Below the pieces are notes generated by a model. That model saw nothing but the letters and a program-made list of their open reading frames with translations, was not told where the DNA came from and searched no databases. Made by a program: the position numbers and the translations under genes. Shown piece by piece: positions 16,996-24,185 of a stretch of DNA of 64,000 nucleotides. Origin of the DNA: an uncultured Mediterraneibacter sp. (GTDB lineage: Bacteria > Bacillota > Clostridia > Lachnospirales > Lachnospiraceae). Position 1 is the first letter of the stretch; each line of letters begins with the position of its first letter. The stretch is from the NCBI RefSeq assembly GCF_934309415.1, contig NZ_CAKRDI010000015.1, forward strand, positions 15,241 through 79,240, read 5' to 3'.

Positions 16996-17346
16996 ATGAA
17001 AGATGAAATGATGGAAGAAATCATTACAGAGCTGGTAGTTAATGGAGGAGATGCCAGGAGCAAGGCTCTTGAAGCATTAAAGGCGGCCAGAGAGAAAGAT
17101 TTCGAGAAAGCGGAAGAACTTCTGAAATTAAGTGATGAAAGTATTTTAAGAGCACATGAATTTCAGACGAATCTGATACAGAGTGCATTGAACATGGAAA
17201 GTGAAGAAGAGTCTTATGCATCGCTTCTTATGGTACATGGTCAGGATCATCTGATGGATGCCATGGTGGTAAGAGATCTGGCAAAAGAGATGCTGGAGAT
17301 GTATCGGATGATTGCAGAACTGAAGAAAGAACATGAAACAGTATAA
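16996..17346 (+). CDS. Orphan PTS lactose/cellobiose-type IIA protein
   Basis: A 116-residue, all-helical protein of IIA(Lac/Cel) length. MVHGQDHLMDAM contains the phosphorylated histidine of the family, as in the VHAQDHLM motif of LicA and CelC. It would pass phosphate from HPr to a IIB subunit. No IIB or IIC gene is nearby, so it may serve a distant transporter or act as a regulator. ATG 16996 is preferred because GGAG lies before it; an upstream TTG at 16981 overlaps that site. Confidence 0.85.
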   Translation: MKDEMMEEIITELVVNGGDARSKALEALKAAREKDFEKAEELLKLSDESILRAHEFQTNLIQSALNMESEEESYASLLMVHGQDHLMDAMVVRDLAKEMLEMYRMIAELKKEHETV

Positions 17347-17447
17347 CATATAAAATGGAGGAAAAAATGTGTTGAAGACTGCAGTAATATAGTTCACGAG
17401 CGGATAGAAGTAGTATTTGATGAAAATCAAAAAGAATGTAAAATAAA

Positions 17448-17530
17448 AACAGATTCGACGAAGAATGTATGGTTACTTCTCCAGATACTTTGGAAAAAGT
17501 AAACATGGTTCTAAGTGAATCTGTTTTTTT
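17448..17530 (+). ncRNA. Long nested hairpin ending in a T run
   Basis: ACAGATTC and GAATCTGT pair across about 60 bases. Inside them AGAA/TTCT, GTTACTT/AAGTAAAC and TCCA/TGGA nest in order, and the structure ends in TTTTTTT. This may be an elaborate terminator for the PTS IIA gene or a small structured RNA; sequence alone does not separate these. Confidence 0.5.
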
Positions 17531-17559
17531 AACCGTTTTATTTAAATATCAAATATGCT

Positions 17560-18057
17560 TTAGACAGTTTTTGGGAACAGAATGGATTGATATCTGCTCA
17601 ATGCTTTGTGAAGAATCAGCCCGATGACTCCTGCGGATAAAACTTCTCCGATACCAACTGTCAGCATCATAAATGGAATCGGAAGCGGAACCTGATAACC
17701 ATATTTCAGTACGAAAGGTACGATAATGATGTTGGAAATAATCGGTGGAAATGGAGCCAGATATTTACTCTGATTTCTAAGCTTCCATGTGAAGAATGCA
17801 CCGATGAGTGTTGCGATACTTCCAAAGATGATATCCGGAAGGATTGCACCGCCCAAAATGTTACCAATCAGGCAGCCGATAAATAATCCTGGAACCGCAG
17901 CAGGGGTAAATACCGGAAGAATGGTCAGCGCTTCTGCAAAACGAATCTGAACTTCTCCGAAAGCAAGTGATGCACCGACAACAGTCAGTACGACATAGAT
18001 AGCAGCAATCATAGCTGCCTGTGCCAGATAAAGCACTTTTGAGTTTGTGTTTTTCAT
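17560..18057 (-). CDS. queT: QueT-family queuosine precursor transporter
   Basis: A 165-residue membrane protein with about five hydrophobic segments. LAFGEVQIRFAEALTILPVF and PGLFIGCLIGNILGG are characteristic of the QueT/ECF substrate-binding (S) component that brings in preQ1 or related deazapurines. It would work with the shared ECF energising module, which is not in this window. A conserved-looking structured leader precedes it. The ribosome site AAAGGAG precedes the ATG. Confidence 0.87.
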   Translation of the reverse strand: MKNTNSKVLYLAQAAMIAAIYVVLTVVGASLAFGEVQIRFAEALTILPVFTPAAVPGLFIGCLIGNILGGAILPDIIFGSIATLIGAFFTWKLRNQSKYLAPFPPIISNIIIVPFVLKYGYQVPLPIPFMMLTVGIGEVLSAGVIGLILHKALSRYQSILFPKTV

Positions 18058-18066
18058 TTTTAAAAT

Positions 18067-18109
18067 CTCCTTTAGTTTTGTTTTACGTGTGGAAGGTCAC
18101 GAACACACG
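18067..18109 (-). promoter_or_regulatory. Candidate preQ1 riboswitch aptamer before queT
   Basis: On the minus strand CGTGTG and CACACG form a stem enclosing TTCGTGACCTTC, followed by an A-rich tail TAAAACAAAACTAAAGGAG that includes the ribosome site. The arrangement resembles class I preQ1 aptamers, whose A-rich tail folds back and hides the ribosome site. The loop does not match the consensus perfectly, so this is a candidate only. Confidence 0.4.
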
Positions 18110-18260
18110 ATTCATTTTCGCGCAGCAATGAGTCTGGAGGCCATGCTTGCATGGACATCTGACGAATGCTGCGGAAGGCATATACTGTAAGTATATGACC
18201 TTACGCCGGAAATCGGCGAAACCCTTGTAAGACCTTGGTTTTTCGGGTTTGGTAACGGGT
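18110..18260 (-). other. Structured leader upstream of queT
   Basis: On the minus strand several hairpins stack: CGCCG/CGGCG, CATATAC/GTATATG inside AAGG/CCTT, CCATGC/GCATGG, and a CGCAGCA/TGCTGCG stem enclosing the last. No convincing protein frame is present. It is probably part of the queT leader, perhaps a second regulatory domain. Confidence 0.45.
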
Positions 18261-18332
18261 GATAGTATAGCATGCAGAGGGTGAAAAATCAAGAAAAGTA
18301 TTTAAAAAGTGTAAAATTGTAAAATGGTAAGA

Positions 18333-18475
18333 GTTACTGTTCACAGCATAGCTGTAAACAGTAACGTATCTCGCCATTTAGAATCGCCTTTGGCGATGGG
18401 CGAGATACATTCAAGACAATACGTGCATCCTCCATGCCAATCAGCGGAGTGATTGACATGGGAGTGAACAGTAAC
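18333..18475 (-). repeat. Family B full element (143 bp), reverse, exact 8-bp duplication
   Basis: GTTACTGTTCAC at the left and GTGAACAGTAAC at the right. TGGTAAGA is repeated on both sides (18325-18332 and 18476-18483). Orientation is opposite to the copy at 16771. It sits 38 bp upstream of the antitoxin RNA promoter. Confidence 0.88.
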
Positions 18476-18513
18476 TGGTAAGATAACAATATGTGTTAGA
18501 CAAAATCCGGATA

Positions 18514-18542
18514 TTGTATTGTTGAACTGCATATGCTATAAT
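18514..18542 (+). promoter_or_regulatory. Promoter of the antitoxin RNA
   Basis: TTGTAT at 18514-18519, a 17-bp spacer, and a perfect TATAAT at 18537-18542. Transcription should start near 18549. No coding frame follows before the terminator at 18586-18622. Confidence 0.8.
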
Positions 18543-18548
18543 GCCAGT

Positions 18549-18622
18549 AGGCAAAACGATATGAGAGTTATCTTTCATTGGCAGCAAAAAAGCCGGAGGT
18601 GTGCGAGACCTTCGGCTTTTTT
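18549..18622 (+). ncRNA. Candidate type I antitoxin RNA (about 74 nt)
   Basis: A strong promoter leads to a transcript of about 74 nt ending in the shared hairpin. Its segment 18554-18585 repeats, on the same strand and with about 85 percent identity, 18739-18769, which is the antisense of the toxin start region. The RNA could therefore pair with the toxin mRNA from seven bases before the GTG into codon 8. Convergent transcription, direct repeats and a common terminator are the known layout of Fst/par systems. Expression is inferred. Confidence 0.72.
18586..18622. terminator. Bidirectional terminator shared by toxin and antitoxin
   Basis: AAAAAAGCCGGAGGT and ACCTTCGGCTTTTTT form a stem with A tracts on one side and T tracts on the other, so it can end transcripts in both directions. 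Confidence 0.85.
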
Positions 18623-18672
18623 ATTCCTAATTTTGGCAATGGGAAGGTTTAACCCCATAGGCTAGTTGCCAA

Positions 18673-18762
18673 TCATTTGTCACCGTCTAACCATTTGTTG
18701 ATGAGGTGGCAAACCACACCAGCCACAACGGTGACAATAAACGATATGAGTATATCTTTCAC
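18673..18762 (-). CDS. Fst/Ldr-like small hydrophobic toxin peptide
   Basis: A 29-residue peptide starting at GTG. It begins with KD, has one membrane-spanning stretch (ILISFIVTVVAGVVCHLI) and ends with a charged tail NKWLDGDK, the layout of Fst-type membrane toxins. AAAGGGGG lies eight bases before the start. The ribosome site can pair with ACCC-TCTAT upstream (18789-18797), which would hold translation down. A nearby convergent RNA carries sequence complementary to the start region. I recognise the family pattern only; toxicity is untested. Confidence 0.72.
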   Translation of the reverse strand: MKDILISFIVTVVAGVVCHLINKWLDGDK

Positions 18763-18809
18763 AGGCAACACCCCCTTTCTATGCCGTTATAGAGGGTGGC
18801 AACATTACA

Positions 18810-18838
18810 AGTGTACCATATAATGCTTTTATTTTCTA
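18810..18838 (-). promoter_or_regulatory. Promoter of the toxin mRNA
   Basis: On the minus strand TAGAAA (18838-18833), a 17-bp spacer and TACACT (18815-18810) with an extended TGG just before it. The message would begin near 18803, giving a 40-base leader. Confidence 0.6.
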
Positions 18839-18955
18839 CACATTTATCCGTTGAAGAAGAATAAAAGCGTAGAAATAGTAAGGAACTATAATGTATAATA
18901 ATGTTAACAGAAATACAGGAGTATAAAATCAACTTGTGACAGAAAAGAGAAAAAT

Positions 18956-19320
18956 ATGATTACGGAAGAATATATAAGAGAATGTACTAATACAACTTTT
19001 TTTCAGAGAGGAAAATCTATACAGAAATCAGGCTGGAAGATTGAAGAGTTTTCAGTCAGCGAAAAAATCGGGATTATATTGATGCACTGGTAGCTGGAAG
19101 TAGAAATAACCATTACAGAGTTACAGATTGTGCGCATCGTATTGGGCAGGAGAATGTTGTAACAGTTTATAAATTAATCGCCAAGGGAACAATCGAAGAA
19201 AATATTGTAAAACTACAGGAAAAGAAACGTGATCTGGCAGATCAGATCCTAAGTGGAGAAGAAATGGGGACTGGAAGCTTCAGCAAGGAAGAATTACTGG
19301 AATTACTGAAGGAAATGTAA
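18956..19320 (+). pseudogene. SNF2-family helicase, only both ends left
   Basis: From the ATG the frame reads MITEEYIRECTNTTFFQRG and continues to FSVSEK. The match then shifts frame: [18 protein letters not shown] continues the N-terminal SWIM-type region. It runs straight into [30 protein letters not shown] and [10 protein letters not shown], which is the extreme C-terminus of a SNF2 helicase (conserved motif VI, HRIGQ). Some 900 residues of ATPase core are missing. A deletion plus a frameshift has killed the gene. Confidence 0.85.
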
Positions 19321-19351
19321 GGTTTTAGTAACGAAGAAGGGAGAGTGTTTT

Positions 19352-19774
19352 ATGGAAGACAGAATAATCAATCAATTAATTACAACAGCAATCGAACAAC
19401 TTCAATTTTCATATACACCATATTCACACTTTAAAGTAGGAGCAGCATTGCTTGCTAAAAACGGAAAGATTTATACAGGCTGCAATATTGAAAATGCAGC
19501 GTATACTCCATCAAACTGTGCGGAGCGAACAGCCTTTTTTAAAGCGGTAAGCGAAGGCGTAAAAGAATTTGATGCGATCTGCATTGTAGGGGGAAAAGAA
19601 GGGGTACTGACAGAATATGCAGCACCGTGTGGGGTCTGCCGGCAGGTGATGATGGAGTTTTGCGATCCGGAGACATTTCAGATTATTCTGGCAACGGATG
19701 CAGAACATTATGATATCTACTCATTGAAAGAAATGCTACCTCTTGGATTCGGCCCGAAGAATCTTGCCAGCTAA
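19352..19774 (+). CDS. cdd: Cytidine deaminase
   Basis: A 140-residue tetrameric-type cytidine deaminase. It shows YSHFKVGAALLAKNG, then CNIENAAYTPSNCAERTA with the zinc cysteine and catalytic glutamate (CAE), and APCGVCRQVMMEF with the two remaining zinc cysteines (PCxxC). It converts cytidine and deoxycytidine to uridine forms in pyrimidine salvage. GAAGGGAGAG precedes the ATG. It stands between a dead helicase gene and pgi, with no obvious operon. Confidence 0.95.
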   Translation: MEDRIINQLITTAIEQLQFSYTPYSHFKVGAALLAKNGKIYTGCNIENAAYTPSNCAERTAFFKAVSEGVKEFDAICIVGGKEGVLTEYAAPCGVCRQVMMEFCDPETFQIILATDAEHYDIYSLKEMLPLGFGPKNLAS

Positions 19775-19933
19775 AAATAGCTGTTGAATATAGATGAGAT
19801 ACTTTCAAGTTAGCCGGATATTTTCGTGTTAATCTGTCAGGTGGTGATATAGAAACAGATAACAGTAACTTTAGCGGCAGGGGCATTTTCAGTCAATCAC
19901 TGATGGATCAGCAGGGAGGATACGTGTTTTAAC

Positions 19934-19962
19934 TTGAATTCAACTTATTTTAATAGTATAAT
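19934..19962 (+). promoter_or_regulatory. Promoter of glucose-6-phosphate isomerase
   Basis: TTGAAT at 19934-19939, a 17-bp spacer, TATAAT at 19957-19962. Start of transcription near 19969 rules out the more upstream in-frame TTG as a start codon. Confidence 0.8.
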
Positions 19963-20029
19963 CAACTCGATTGAGAAGTTTAACACAATTGAACTAGAAG
20001 AACATGTTTTTATTAAGGAGGAAACTATT

Positions 20030-21610
20030 ATGGTTACCTGGAACAACTTGGATACTCTTACTTCATTTAATGAACTTTCTAAGACAGAGCGTGTCAATCT
20101 GGCAGAAGTTATGTCTGGAGAGAACGGAGCAGAGCGTGTAAAGAACTACAGCATTCCGATGGCAGAGGGATTTACTTACAATTACGCAGCAAAGAGCGTA
20201 GATGATAAAGTACTTGCAGCTCTTGCAAAACTTGCAGAAGAAGCTCAGCTTGCTGAGAAATTCGAAGCACTCTACAATGGTGAAGTGATCAATACAGGAG
20301 AGAAACGTCTTGTACTTCATCATATGACACGTGGACAGCTTGGAGATGCAGTTGAAGCTGATGGCGTGGACAAGCGTACTTTCTATACAGAACAGCAGAA
20401 GAAGATTGCAGAATTTGCAAATAAAGTACATGCAGGAGAGATCACAAACGCAGCCGGTGAGAAATTCACAACAGTTGTTCAGATCGGTATCGGTGGTAGT
20501 GACCTTGGCCCGCGTGCAATGTATCTTGCACTGGAGAACTGGGCAAAGAAAAATGATAAATTCAAGATGGAAGCAAAATTCATTAGCAACGTAGACCCGG
20601 ATGATGCGGCAGCAGTTCTGAATTCTATCGATGTTGCTCATTCCATCTTTGTACTTGTATCTAAATCAGGTACAACCCTTGAGACACTGACAAATGAGTC
20701 ATTTGTAAAAGATGCTCTGAAGAATGCAGGATTAGACGCATCCAAGCATATGATCGCAGTTACAAGTGAGACATCTCCACTTGCAAAGAGTGATGATTAT
20801 CTTGCAGCATTCTTCATGGATGACTATATCGGAGGACGTTTTTCTTCCACATCCGCAGTCGGTGGTGCAGTATTATCCCTGGCATTTGGACCGGAAGTAT
20901 TTGCAGCATTCCTGGACGGAGCAGCAGAGGAAGATAAACTTTCTACAAACAAAGATGTATTAAAGAACCCAGAGATGCTGGATGCTCTGATCGGAGTATA
21001 CGAGCGTAATGTACTTGGATATCCTGCAACAGCAGTACTTCCATACTCACAGGCATTAAGCCGTTTCCCGGCACATTTACAGCAGCTTGATATGGAGTCT
21101 AACGGAAAATCTGTAAACCGTTTTGGTGAGCCGGTAGATTATCCTACAGGTCCTGTTATCTTCGGAGAACCGGGAACAAACGGACAGCATTCTTTCTATC
21201 AGCTTCTTCATCAGGGAACAGATATTGTACCGCTTCAGTTCGTTGGATTTAAGAACAGCCAGATCGGAACAGATGTTGTGATCCAGGACAGCACAAGCCA
21301 GCAGAAACTCTGTGCAAACGTTGCTGCTCAGATCGTAGCATTTGCATGTGGTAAAGCAGATGAGAACCGTAACAAGAACTTTGAAGGTGGACGTCCGTCC
21401 AGTATCATCATCGGCGACGATGTAACTCCGGAATCACTGGGAGCACTGCTTGCACACTTTGAGAACAAGATTATGTTCCAGGGATTCTTATGGAATGTAA
21501 ACAGCTTTGATCAGGAAGGTGTACAGCTTGGTAAAGTACTTGCAAAACGTGTACTTGCTCATGAGACAGACGGAGCATTAAAAGAGTTCAGCGATCTTCT
21601 GAATATCTAA
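20030..21610 (+). CDS. pgi: Glucose-6-phosphate isomerase
   Basis: A 526-residue enzyme of the long form. VQIGIGGSDLGPRAMYLAL and FVLVSKSGTTLETLTN bind sugar phosphate. The GEPGTNGQHSFYQLLHQGT block carries the catalytic histidine region and matches the family signature. It interconverts glucose 6-phosphate and fructose 6-phosphate in glycolysis. The start at 20030 has an AAGGAGGAAA ribosome site, and the promoter at 19934-19962 gives a leader of about 60 bases. It appears monocistronic. Confidence 0.95.
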   Translation: MVTWNNLDTLTSFNELSKTERVNLAEVMSGENGAERVKNYSIPMAEGFTYNYAAKSVDDKVLAALAKLAEEAQLAEKFEALYNGEVINTGEKRLVLHHMTRGQLGDAVEADGVDKRTFYTEQQKKIAEFANKVHAGEITNAAGEKFTTVVQIGIGGSDLGPRAMYLALENWAKKNDKFKMEAKFISNVDPDDAAAVLNSIDVAHSIFVLVSKSGTTLETLTNESFVKDALKNAGLDASKHMIAVTSETSPLAKSDDYLAAFFMDDYIGGRFSSTSAVGGAVLSLAFGPEVFAAFLDGAAEEDKLSTNKDVLKNPEMLDALIGVYERNVLGYPATAVLPYSQALSRFPAHLQQLDMESNGKSVNRFGEPVDYPTGPVIFGEPGTNGQHSFYQLLHQGTDIVPLQFVGFKNSQIGTDVVIQDSTSQQKLCANVAAQIVAFACGKADENRNKNFEGGRPSSIIIGDDVTPESLGALLAHFENKIMFQGFLWNVNSFDQEGVQLGKVLAKRVLAHETDGALKEFSDLLNI

Positions 21611-21694
21611 GACACGTTCTGACAGTATATTTTTCAGACAAGTTCTGGTTTAGAGAAGTTATGCTGATTAGAATCAGATAAAGTATAATATCCG

Positions 21695-21725
21695 GAATCC
21701 GTCACAAAGTGGCGGATTCTTTTAA
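21695..21725 (+). terminator. Terminator after pgi
   Basis: GAATCCGTCAC and GTGGCGGATTC pair, followed by TTTTAAA. Confidence 0.85.
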
Positions 21726-21740
21726 ATGGGAAAATACAAA

Positions 21741-21809
21741 GTTACAGTTTACGGGTAAATAGTATAACCGAGATGCGTTACTGTTTGCAGCTATGCTGTG
21801 AACAGTAAC
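21741..21809 (+). repeat. Family B element, internally deleted
   Basis: A left end GTTACAGTTTAC, a short remnant with GAGATGC and a complete right module GTTACTGTTTGCAG...GTGAACAGTAAC (21777-21809). It looks like a long form that lost its first hairpin. Confidence 0.6.
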
Positions 21810-21941
21810 AATGTTTTGTAAATGGAACGATTCATTCAAACTTGAGTAGTTGCAAAATAGATTTTATTATGCTACTATAAGGAAAGTTTCATAAAGAAGA
21901 GAATTGGTGCTGACAGATAGTTCAAGAATTATTTTTCAATA

Positions 21942-22140
21942 AAAGGATTTTTTAGGAATATCTGGAAGTTAAAAGGGAAGCAGGTGAGAATCCTGTACGA
22001 TCTCGTCACTGTGATTAGGGAGTGTAGATCCTGAAATGTGTCACTGATGTATTGCTATTACATTGGGAAGGCCGGATTTACATGATGATCTTTCAGTCAG
22101 GAAACCTGCCAGTTGTCTGGTACAGGGGAATCCCAGATCA
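21942..22140 (+). promoter_or_regulatory. Cobalamin riboswitch
   Basis: The leader contains GGGAAGCAGGTGAGAATCC, GATCTCGTCACTGTGA, GGGAAGGCCGGATT and the conserved AGTCAGGAAACCTGCC box, in the order expected for an adenosylcobalamin-type aptamer. A terminator at 22244-22275 would be the expression platform for the chelatase gene and transporter downstream. A family B palindrome now lies between aptamer and terminator. Confidence 0.92.
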
Positions 22141-22161
22141 CGAGGAATTGGTCGTACTGTT

Positions 22162-22193
22162 GTTACTGATCGCAGATTACAGTGAACAGTAAC
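22162..22193 (+). repeat. Family B short element in the riboswitch leader
   Basis: GTTACTGATCGCAG at the left and GTGAACAGTAAC at the right. It is positioned between the B12 aptamer and its terminator; no target duplication is visible. Confidence 0.6.
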
Positions 22194-22243
22194 TTATATT
22201 AAGAGGCTGTTACTATATAGCTTTCTTTTGGTCGACTTTTATC

Positions 22244-22275
22244 ACTCCATCTGGTATTTCCGGATGGAGCTTTTT
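22244..22275 (+). terminator. Terminator in the cobalamin riboswitch leader
   Basis: ACTCCATC and GGATGGAG form a stem followed by CTTTTTC, 33 bases before the chelatase start codon. Confidence 0.8.
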
Positions 22276-22308
22276 CTTGAAAACTTTAATCATCAAAGGA
22301 GAGGAATT

Positions 22309-23904
22309 ATGAAGAAGAAAACACTTGCCGTATTTATGGCATGCATGCTTGCTGTAGGAATGTTCAGCGGATGTGGAAACAAGTCTACAGATGAAGGAAC
22401 AACACAGAGTACAGAATCAGATGATCAGAAAGCAGCAGACGAAGTTGCGAAACTGATTGATGATATCTATGTTCAGGAGAGAACAGACAAGACAGATGAG
22501 CAGTGTGCTGCTGCAAAAGAAGCATGGGATAAACTGACTGATGCCCAGAAAGAATTAGTAGAGGGAGAAAATGCAGATCCGGATTATTTCGGAAGAGATA
22601 CAGGAGATGCTTCTAAAGACGATCCGTTAAATGAGGATAATATCGGAGAAAATGAACTTCTTGTAGTAAGTTTCGGAACATCTTTCAATGACAGCCGTGT
22701 TGCAGACATCGGAGGAATCGAGAAGAAACTGCAGGAAGAGAATCTGGACTGGTCTGTAAGAAGAGCATTTACAGCACAGATCATCATCAACCATGTACAG
22801 GCAAGAGATGGTGAGAAGATCGACAATGTAGACCAGGCACTTCAGAGAGCCGTTGATAACGGAGTTAAGAATCTTGTAGTTCAGCCGACACACTTAATGC
22901 ATGGTGCAGAGTATGATGAACTTGTAGAGACACTTGCAAACTATGAAGACAAATTTGAGACTGTAAAAGTTGCAGAACCACTTCTCGGAGAAGTAGGAGA
23001 AGATGCAACAACAGTGAACGAAGATAAAGCAGAGGTTGCAAAAGCAATCACAGCAGAAGCTGTAAAGACAGCGGGATTTGATTCTCTTGACGCAGCAAAA
23101 GAGGATAAGACAGCATTTGTATTCATGGGACACGGAACATCTCATACAGCAAAGATCAGCTACAGCCAGATGGCATCTCAGATGGCAGATCTTGGATATG
23201 ACAATGTATTCATCGGAACAGTAGAGGGTGAGCCGGAAGAGACAGCATGCGAGAATGTAATCAATGATGTAAAAGAAGCAGGATATACAAAAGTAATCCT
23301 CAGACCACTTATGGTTGTTGCAGGAGACCATGCAAACAACGATATGGCGGGAGATGACGATGACTCCTGGAAGAGCCAGTTCGAGGCAAGTGGAGCATTT
23401 GAGAGTATTGATACACAGATCGCAGGACTTGGTGAGATCGCAGACATTCAGGCAATCTATGCTGCACATACAAAAGCAGCAATCGAGTCTCTTGGAGATG
23501 CGGCAGTTTCTTCTGATAAGGCAGAGACAGCAGATACTCTTGAAGACGGAACATACACAGCAAAATTCAATACAGACAGCAGCATGTTCCATGTAAATGA
23601 AGCAAAAGACGGATGCGGAGACCTGACAGTAAAAGACGGTAAAATGACAATCCATATCAGCCTTGTTTCTAAGAAAATCGTAAATCTTTATGTTGGAACT
23701 GCAGAAGATGCAGCAAAAGACGGAGCTGAGCTTTTAGAGCCAACAACAGATACTGTTACATACAGCGACGGAACAACAGAAGAAGTTTACGGATTTGATG
23801 TGCCAGTAGAATCTCTGGATAAAGAGTTTGATCTGGCAATTCTTGGAACAAAAGGAAAATGGTATGATCACAAAGTAAGCGTATCTGATCCGCAGAGTAA
23901 ATAA
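22309..23904 (+). CDS. Exported lipoprotein sirohydrochlorin cobaltochelatase (CbiK-type) with extra C-terminal domain
   Basis: A 531-residue protein. Residues 1-21 are a lipoprotein signal with lipobox MFSGC. Residues 110-395 are a CbiK chelatase: NELLVVSFGTSFNDS, then the metal-binding residues H in VFMGHGTSH, E in GTVEGEPEE and H in VAGDHANND are all kept. Residues 408-531 form a beta-rich domain (DGTYTAKFNTDSSMFHV) resembling surface NEAT-like domains. It would insert cobalt, or strip metal, outside the membrane. A B12 riboswitch controls it, and an ABC importer follows. Start at 22309 has AAAGGAGAGG. Confidence 0.82.
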   Translation: MKKKTLAVFMACMLAVGMFSGCGNKSTDEGTTQSTESDDQKAADEVAKLIDDIYVQERTDKTDEQCAAAKEAWDKLTDAQKELVEGENADPDYFGRDTGDASKDDPLNEDNIGENELLVVSFGTSFNDSRVADIGGIEKKLQEENLDWSVRRAFTAQIIINHVQARDGEKIDNVDQALQRAVDNGVKNLVVQPTHLMHGAEYDELVETLANYEDKFETVKVAEPLLGEVGEDATTVNEDKAEVAKAITAEAVKTAGFDSLDAAKEDKTAFVFMGHGTSHTAKISYSQMASQMADLGYDNVFIGTVEGEPEETACENVINDVKEAGYTKVILRPLMVVAGDHANNDMAGDDDDSWKSQFEASGAFESIDTQIAGLGEIADIQAIYAAHTKAAIESLGDAAVSSDKAETADTLEDGTYTAKFNTDSSMFHVNEAKDGCGDLTVKDGKMTIHISLVSKKIVNLYVGTAEDAAKDGAELLEPTTDTVTYSDGTTEEVYGFDVPVESLDKEFDLAILGTKGKWYDHKVSVSDPQSK

Positions 23905-23983
23905 TTGTATTTATTTGCAAAAATGAATAAGGCTGTTGTTTAAAGAGATTCTGAGGACAACAGCACAATATAAATGATGGTAG

Positions 23984-24020
23984 AAAATGTCCGGGTTAAT
24001 TCTTTAATCTGGACATTTTA
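23984..24020 (+). terminator. Hairpin between chelatase and binding-protein genes
   Basis: AAAATGTCC and GGACATTTT pair across a 17-base loop. T content after it is modest, so it may only partly stop transcription into the transporter genes. Confidence 0.55.
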
Positions 24021-24185
24021 TCCAAACTGAGAAAATTTCCTCAGAGATATTTTATTTAGAATAACAAGGGAAACTTCGGCTATTCAATTGCTGATATAGT
24101 TCACGGAAGAAAAGAATGAAGTAGAGTTGATTTAATTGCAGAAATTTAATTTCTGAATTATTCAAAATGAAAGGTTATAATTAAG

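Noticed and set aside
18083..18292. A 69-codon minus-strand frame upstream of queT.
   Set aside because: The region is a stack of hairpins and the frame has no ribosome site; a structured leader explains it better.
22228..22308. An N-terminal extension of the chelatase gene.
   Set aside because: It would begin before the riboswitch terminator and mask a clear lipoprotein signal that starts at 22309 behind a good ribosome site.
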